Source of the DNA: DUPQ01 sp964563155
GTDB lineage: Bacteria > Bacillota > Clostridia > DUPQ01
Length of the DNA stretch: 64,000 bases
Assembly (NCBI GenBank): GCA_964563155.1
Contig: CAZLVL010000008.1
Coordinates: forward strand, 1-64,000
Direction: 5' to 3'
Both the position numbers and the translations under genes were made by a program. Below are positions 61,477 through 64,000 of the stretch, in pieces (the first letter of the stretch is position 1; every line of letters starts with the position of its first letter). Below the pieces are notes generated by a model. It did no database searches and had not been told where the DNA came from. It saw only the letters and a program-made list of their open reading frames with translations.

Positions 61477-63354
61477 TTACTCTTCAAAAACAAGTTTAGT
61501 CTCACTATTTGGTGCTAGTTTAATCTTTTTAAAATCTTTCAGCTCTTTATGAGGATCATGCTGAAATCTTAAGACACTATAGTCTTGCTGCCAGTTAGAC
61601 TTGTTTTTAATCACCACAGTTTTATCATCTAACCACTCTTCTTCCACCTGTCCATAAGTTAAGCCATAACCAAATTCATAAAGGGCTTTTCCTTTAAAAA
61701 ACTTGTAGGTTCTGTTTTCCATACTGTAATCCTCAAAAGGAGGTAAATCCAAAGTATCCTTGTAAAAGGTAAGAGGCAACCTTCCAGAGGGGCTGATTTT
61801 ACCATAGAGAATCTCTGCTAAGGCCTTGCCGCCTTTAGCTCCAGGATAAAATATTTGCAAGAGGGCATCTGCATCTTGAGCAAAGGATAAATCTACGCAG
61901 CTTCCGGATACATTAACAACTATTAGGGGTTTACCCACACTTTTAACCTCTTCATAAAGTCTTTTTTGAACAAAAGGTATTTCAATATCTTCCTTATCCC
62001 CTTTTATGCCCCTAGTTAAAGATTCTTCGCTTTCAATTGAGGGATTAAGTCCTAAGAACAAGATAGCCACATCCGCCTTTTTAGCAGCTATAACCGCCTC
62101 TCTTAAGGGGTGCTCTGAATATCTTTCCACTGTATCATCATTGTGGATATGACTGCCTCTAGCATAGATAACTCTTTCTTCGCTTTCTTCTTGAATTCCT
62201 CTTAAGAAGGTATAGTACTTGTCTGGTGTACCATTGTAATTTGCTAATAGTACAGATAAATCGTCTGCATTTGGTCCAATTACTGCAACTTTTGTCTTTT
62301 TATCCAAAGGCAGAATTCCCTTGTTTTCCAACATTACTATGCTTTGTCTGGCCATTTCTAAATTCAACTTCTGGTGGTCTTCACAAGCTACTATGTCATA
62401 GGGTATTTGATTATACTTACAATCATCATCAAACATGCCTAATCTAAATCTTGCTTCAAACAGTCTTTCTACTGATTTATTTACATCCTCTTCACTTAAA
62501 AGTCCTGATGCTACTGCTGTTTTTAACCATTTATAGGCATCACCACAGTTAAGGTCACACCCACCTTTAACAGCTAGAGCTGCACTTTCGGCTTCATTTT
62601 CAGTTACTCTATGGTATTTATTTATATCGCATATGGCCCCACAGTCTGATACTACATAGCCCTTAAAACCAAACTCATCTCTTAAGATATCATCTAAAAG
62701 GGTCTTACTAGCACAGGCTGGTTCACCATTTACTCGATTGTATGCACACATTACTGCAGACACGTCGGTTCTTTCTATACAGTATTTAAAGGCAAATAAA
62801 TAGGTCTCATACAGGTCTTTTTGTGAAACTATAGCATCAAAGCCATGCCTTATCTCTTCAGGACCACTATGAACAGCGTAATGTTTCAAGGTAGCATCCA
62901 CCTTTTTATAGGTTTTGTCATCTCCTTGCATACCATTAACAAAAGCAACTGCCATCTTACCGGTTAAAAGTGGGTCCTCTCCATAAGTCTCATGACCTCT
63001 TCCCCATCTGGGATCTCTAAATATATTAATATTAGGTGACCAACAAGTAAGGCCTTGATAAATCTCAGTATCTCCAAACTTTACATACTCATTGTACTTA
63101 GCTCTAACCTCATCAGATATGGCTACTGCTACATCATACATAAGCTCATCATTAAAAGAAGCAGCCATGGCTATGGACTGAGGAAAAACTGTGGCAGTAC
63201 CATTTCTCGCACTTCCATGAAGGGCTTCATTCCACCAGTTGTAGGCTTTTACGCCTAATCTTTCTATAGCAGGAGATTCAAACTGCATTTGTGCAACCTT
63301 CTCTGCTAGAGTCATTTTTTCAACTAATTCTTTTGCTCTTTTTTTAAAATCCAT
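61477..63354 (-). CDS. Glycoside hydrolase family 3 (beta-xylosidase/beta-glucosidase)
   Basis: 625 aa with no signal peptide, so it acts on imported oligosaccharides. The catalytic nucleophile is Asp237 in YVVSDCGA. Upstream are KHYAVHSGPEE and VMCAYNRVNG, and the N-terminal EKMTLAEKVAQMQ and LGVKAYNWWNEALHG are of xylosidase type. The second domain has the GPNADD motif near residue 330. The C-terminal fibronectin-III-like domain is short, ending LAPNSETKLVFEE, so it may be reduced. The start is the ATG at 63354 or 63390 (twelve codons longer); SD support is similar. Xylose and arabinose isomerases at the window start fit a pentosan-use role. Confidence 0.9.
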   Translation of the reverse strand: MDFKKRAKELVEKMTLAEKVAQMQFESPAIERLGVKAYNWWNEALHGSARNGTATVFPQSIAMAASFNDELMYDVAVAISDEVRAKYNEYVKFGDTEIYQGLTCWSPNINIFRDPRWGRGHETYGEDPLLTGKMAVAFVNGMQGDDKTYKKVDATLKHYAVHSGPEEIRHGFDAIVSQKDLYETYLFAFKYCIERTDVSAVMCAYNRVNGEPACASKTLLDDILRDEFGFKGYVVSDCGAICDINKYHRVTENEAESAALAVKGGCDLNCGDAYKWLKTAVASGLLSEEDVNKSVERLFEARFRLGMFDDDCKYNQIPYDIVACEDHQKLNLEMARQSIVMLENKGILPLDKKTKVAVIGPNADDLSVLLANYNGTPDKYYTFLRGIQEESEERVIYARGSHIHNDDTVERYSEHPLREAVIAAKKADVAILFLGLNPSIESEESLTRGIKGDKEDIEIPFVQKRLYEEVKSVGKPLIVVNVSGSCVDLSFAQDADALLQIFYPGAKGGKALAEILYGKISPSGRLPLTFYKDTLDLPPFEDYSMENRTYKFFKGKALYEFGYGLTYGQVEEEWLDDKTVVIKNKSNWQQDYSVLRFQHDPHKELKDFKKIKLAPNSETKLVFEE

Positions 63355-63513
63355 ATTATTTTCACTCCTTAGACCTTCTTGCATACCCATATTATATTAC
63401 CCTTAGAAAAAAGTCACAATCTTTTGGACTTATGTGATAAAGTCACTTTCATTTTTCGCCCATTTGTTAAAATAAAGACACATGATTGACATTTTTTTAA
63501 CGGGAGGCATTGG

Positions 63514-64000
63514 ATGACAAAAAAGGTAGTGATTATCGGCGGCGTCGCCGGAGGAGCTAGCACGGCTACAAGATTGAGAAGGCTGGATGAAAAAGCTCAA
63601 ATTACCATTATTGAAAGAGGAGAATATATCTCTTACGCAAACTGCGGTTTACCCTATCATATCGGAAATGTAATTAAAGAGCGTAATGCTCTATTACTTT
63701 TAACTCCAGAGATTATGAAGCAAAGATACAATGTAGACGTATTGGTAAATCAAGAAGTTATAAAAATTGACAGGCAAAACAAAAGGGTTCTAGTAAAAAG
63801 AAAAGACAAATCTGAATATGGTTTAGACTACGATAAGCTTGTTATATCCACAGGCTCATCTCCTATTAGGCCTCCAATTCCTGGCATAGACTCATCTAGA
63901 GTAATGTCTCTTTGGACCATTCCAGATACAGATAAAATAAAGGCCTATGTTTCAGATAGTAAAGTTAAGTCAGCCCTAGTAGTAGGTGGTGGCTTTATTG
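63514..64000 (+). CDS. CoA-disulfide reductase/NADH oxidase-like flavoprotein (partial, 5' end)
   Basis: The first 162 codons are in the window; the gene runs off the right end. MTKKVVIIGGVAGGASTATR holds the FAD-binding loop (GGVAGG, residues 9-14). The redox-active Cys44 lies in SYANCGLPYHIG, and the NAD-domain loop starts at VVGGGFIG at the edge. The single-Cys motif is typical of CoA-disulfide reductases and NADH oxidases. GGGAGG is 6 nt before the ATG. It is divergent from the GH3 gene. Whether a rhodanese domain follows cannot be seen. Confidence 0.9.
   Translation, partial: MTKKVVIIGGVAGGASTATRLRRLDEKAQITIIERGEYISYANCGLPYHIGNVIKERNALLLLTPEIMKQRYNVDVLVNQEVIKIDRQNKRVLVKRKDKSEYGLDYDKLVISTGSSPIRPPIPGIDSSRVMSLWTIPDTDKIKAYVSDSKVKSALVVGGGFI

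Noticed and set aside
63464..63480. Rex operator before the CoA-disulfide reductase gene
   Set aside because: Only one half-site (TTGTTAA) is present; the second half does not match.
1..64000. CRISPR arrays, insertion sequences, prophage or integrase genes
   Set aside because: None found by reading: no spaced direct repeats of array type, no transposase motifs and no att-like duplications at the tRNA genes.

Overview
The window reads as chromosomal DNA of a low-GC Gram-positive bacterium, most likely class Clostridia. The support is AT-rich coding sequence, strong GGAGG-type ribosome binding sites, TTGACA/TATAAT-like promoters, tRNA genes with encoded CCA ends, a maf-radC-mreBCD-mrdA cell-shape block, an HflX with a long N-terminal extension of clostridial type, and several corrinoid-linked proteins. 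I see no phage, insertion sequence or CRISPR array. The genus cannot be named from sequence alone.

Layout. 0-4.5 kb: tRNA-Met, the pentose isomerases araA-xylA, a corrinoid-protein activation factor, and a tRNA Glu-Asp-Tyr array. 4.5-13 kb: a small ABC export operon, a DUF4234 protein, a purine permease, the potassium uptake pair trkA-trkH, and a membrane-anchored protein of unknown function. 13-24.2 kb (minus strand): a nine-gene branched-chain amino acid operon, ilvB-ilvN-ilvC-ilvD-leuA-cimA-leuC-leuD-leuB. It is preceded by a promoter, a 47-codon leader peptide very rich in Leu/Val/Ile codons, and an intrinsic terminator. 24.4-28.7 kb: two zinc-ribbon membrane proteins, a TPR protein, an RluA-type pseudouridine synthase and a UroD-like protein. 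28.7-37.9 kb (minus): asnS, an Asp23-like gene, a flippase-like membrane protein, maf, radC, mreBCD, a class B PBP and cobO. 38-49.7 kb: a PC4-like protein, cyclophilin, nagA, a sugar isomerase/oxidoreductase pair, a MATE exporter, an HTH regulator, hflX, tldE-tldD and a surface protein. 49.7-64 kb: an ABC-F ATPase, a phosphate transporter with its PhoU-like partner, an M28 peptidase, a second UroD-like methyltransferase, pnuC, a phosphodiesterase, a DHH phosphoesterase, a DUF4153 protein, a GH3 glycosidase and the start of a CoA-disulfide reductase.

How it works together. The ilv-leu operon encodes the common steps to valine and isoleucine plus the leucine branch. cimA supplies 2-ketobutyrate from pyruvate, so isoleucine could be made without threonine deaminase. 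Its leader looks like a translation-coupled attenuator: four short segments (CCUAC, GUAGGG, CCUAC, GUAGG) can pair as 1:2 plus 3:4 (terminator), or as 2:3 (antiterminator) when a ribosome stalls in the run of branched-chain codons. Low-GC Gram-positives usually control these genes through T-boxes and CodY, so this is the most interesting regulatory element here.

A second unexplained pattern involves three start sites (leuB, the PC4-like gene, and the Gfo/Idh oxidoreductase). In each, the Shine-Dalgarno sequence lies 33-38 nt from the ATG, and the gap holds a small inverted repeat placed exactly 3 nt after the SD and 10-11 nt before the start codon.
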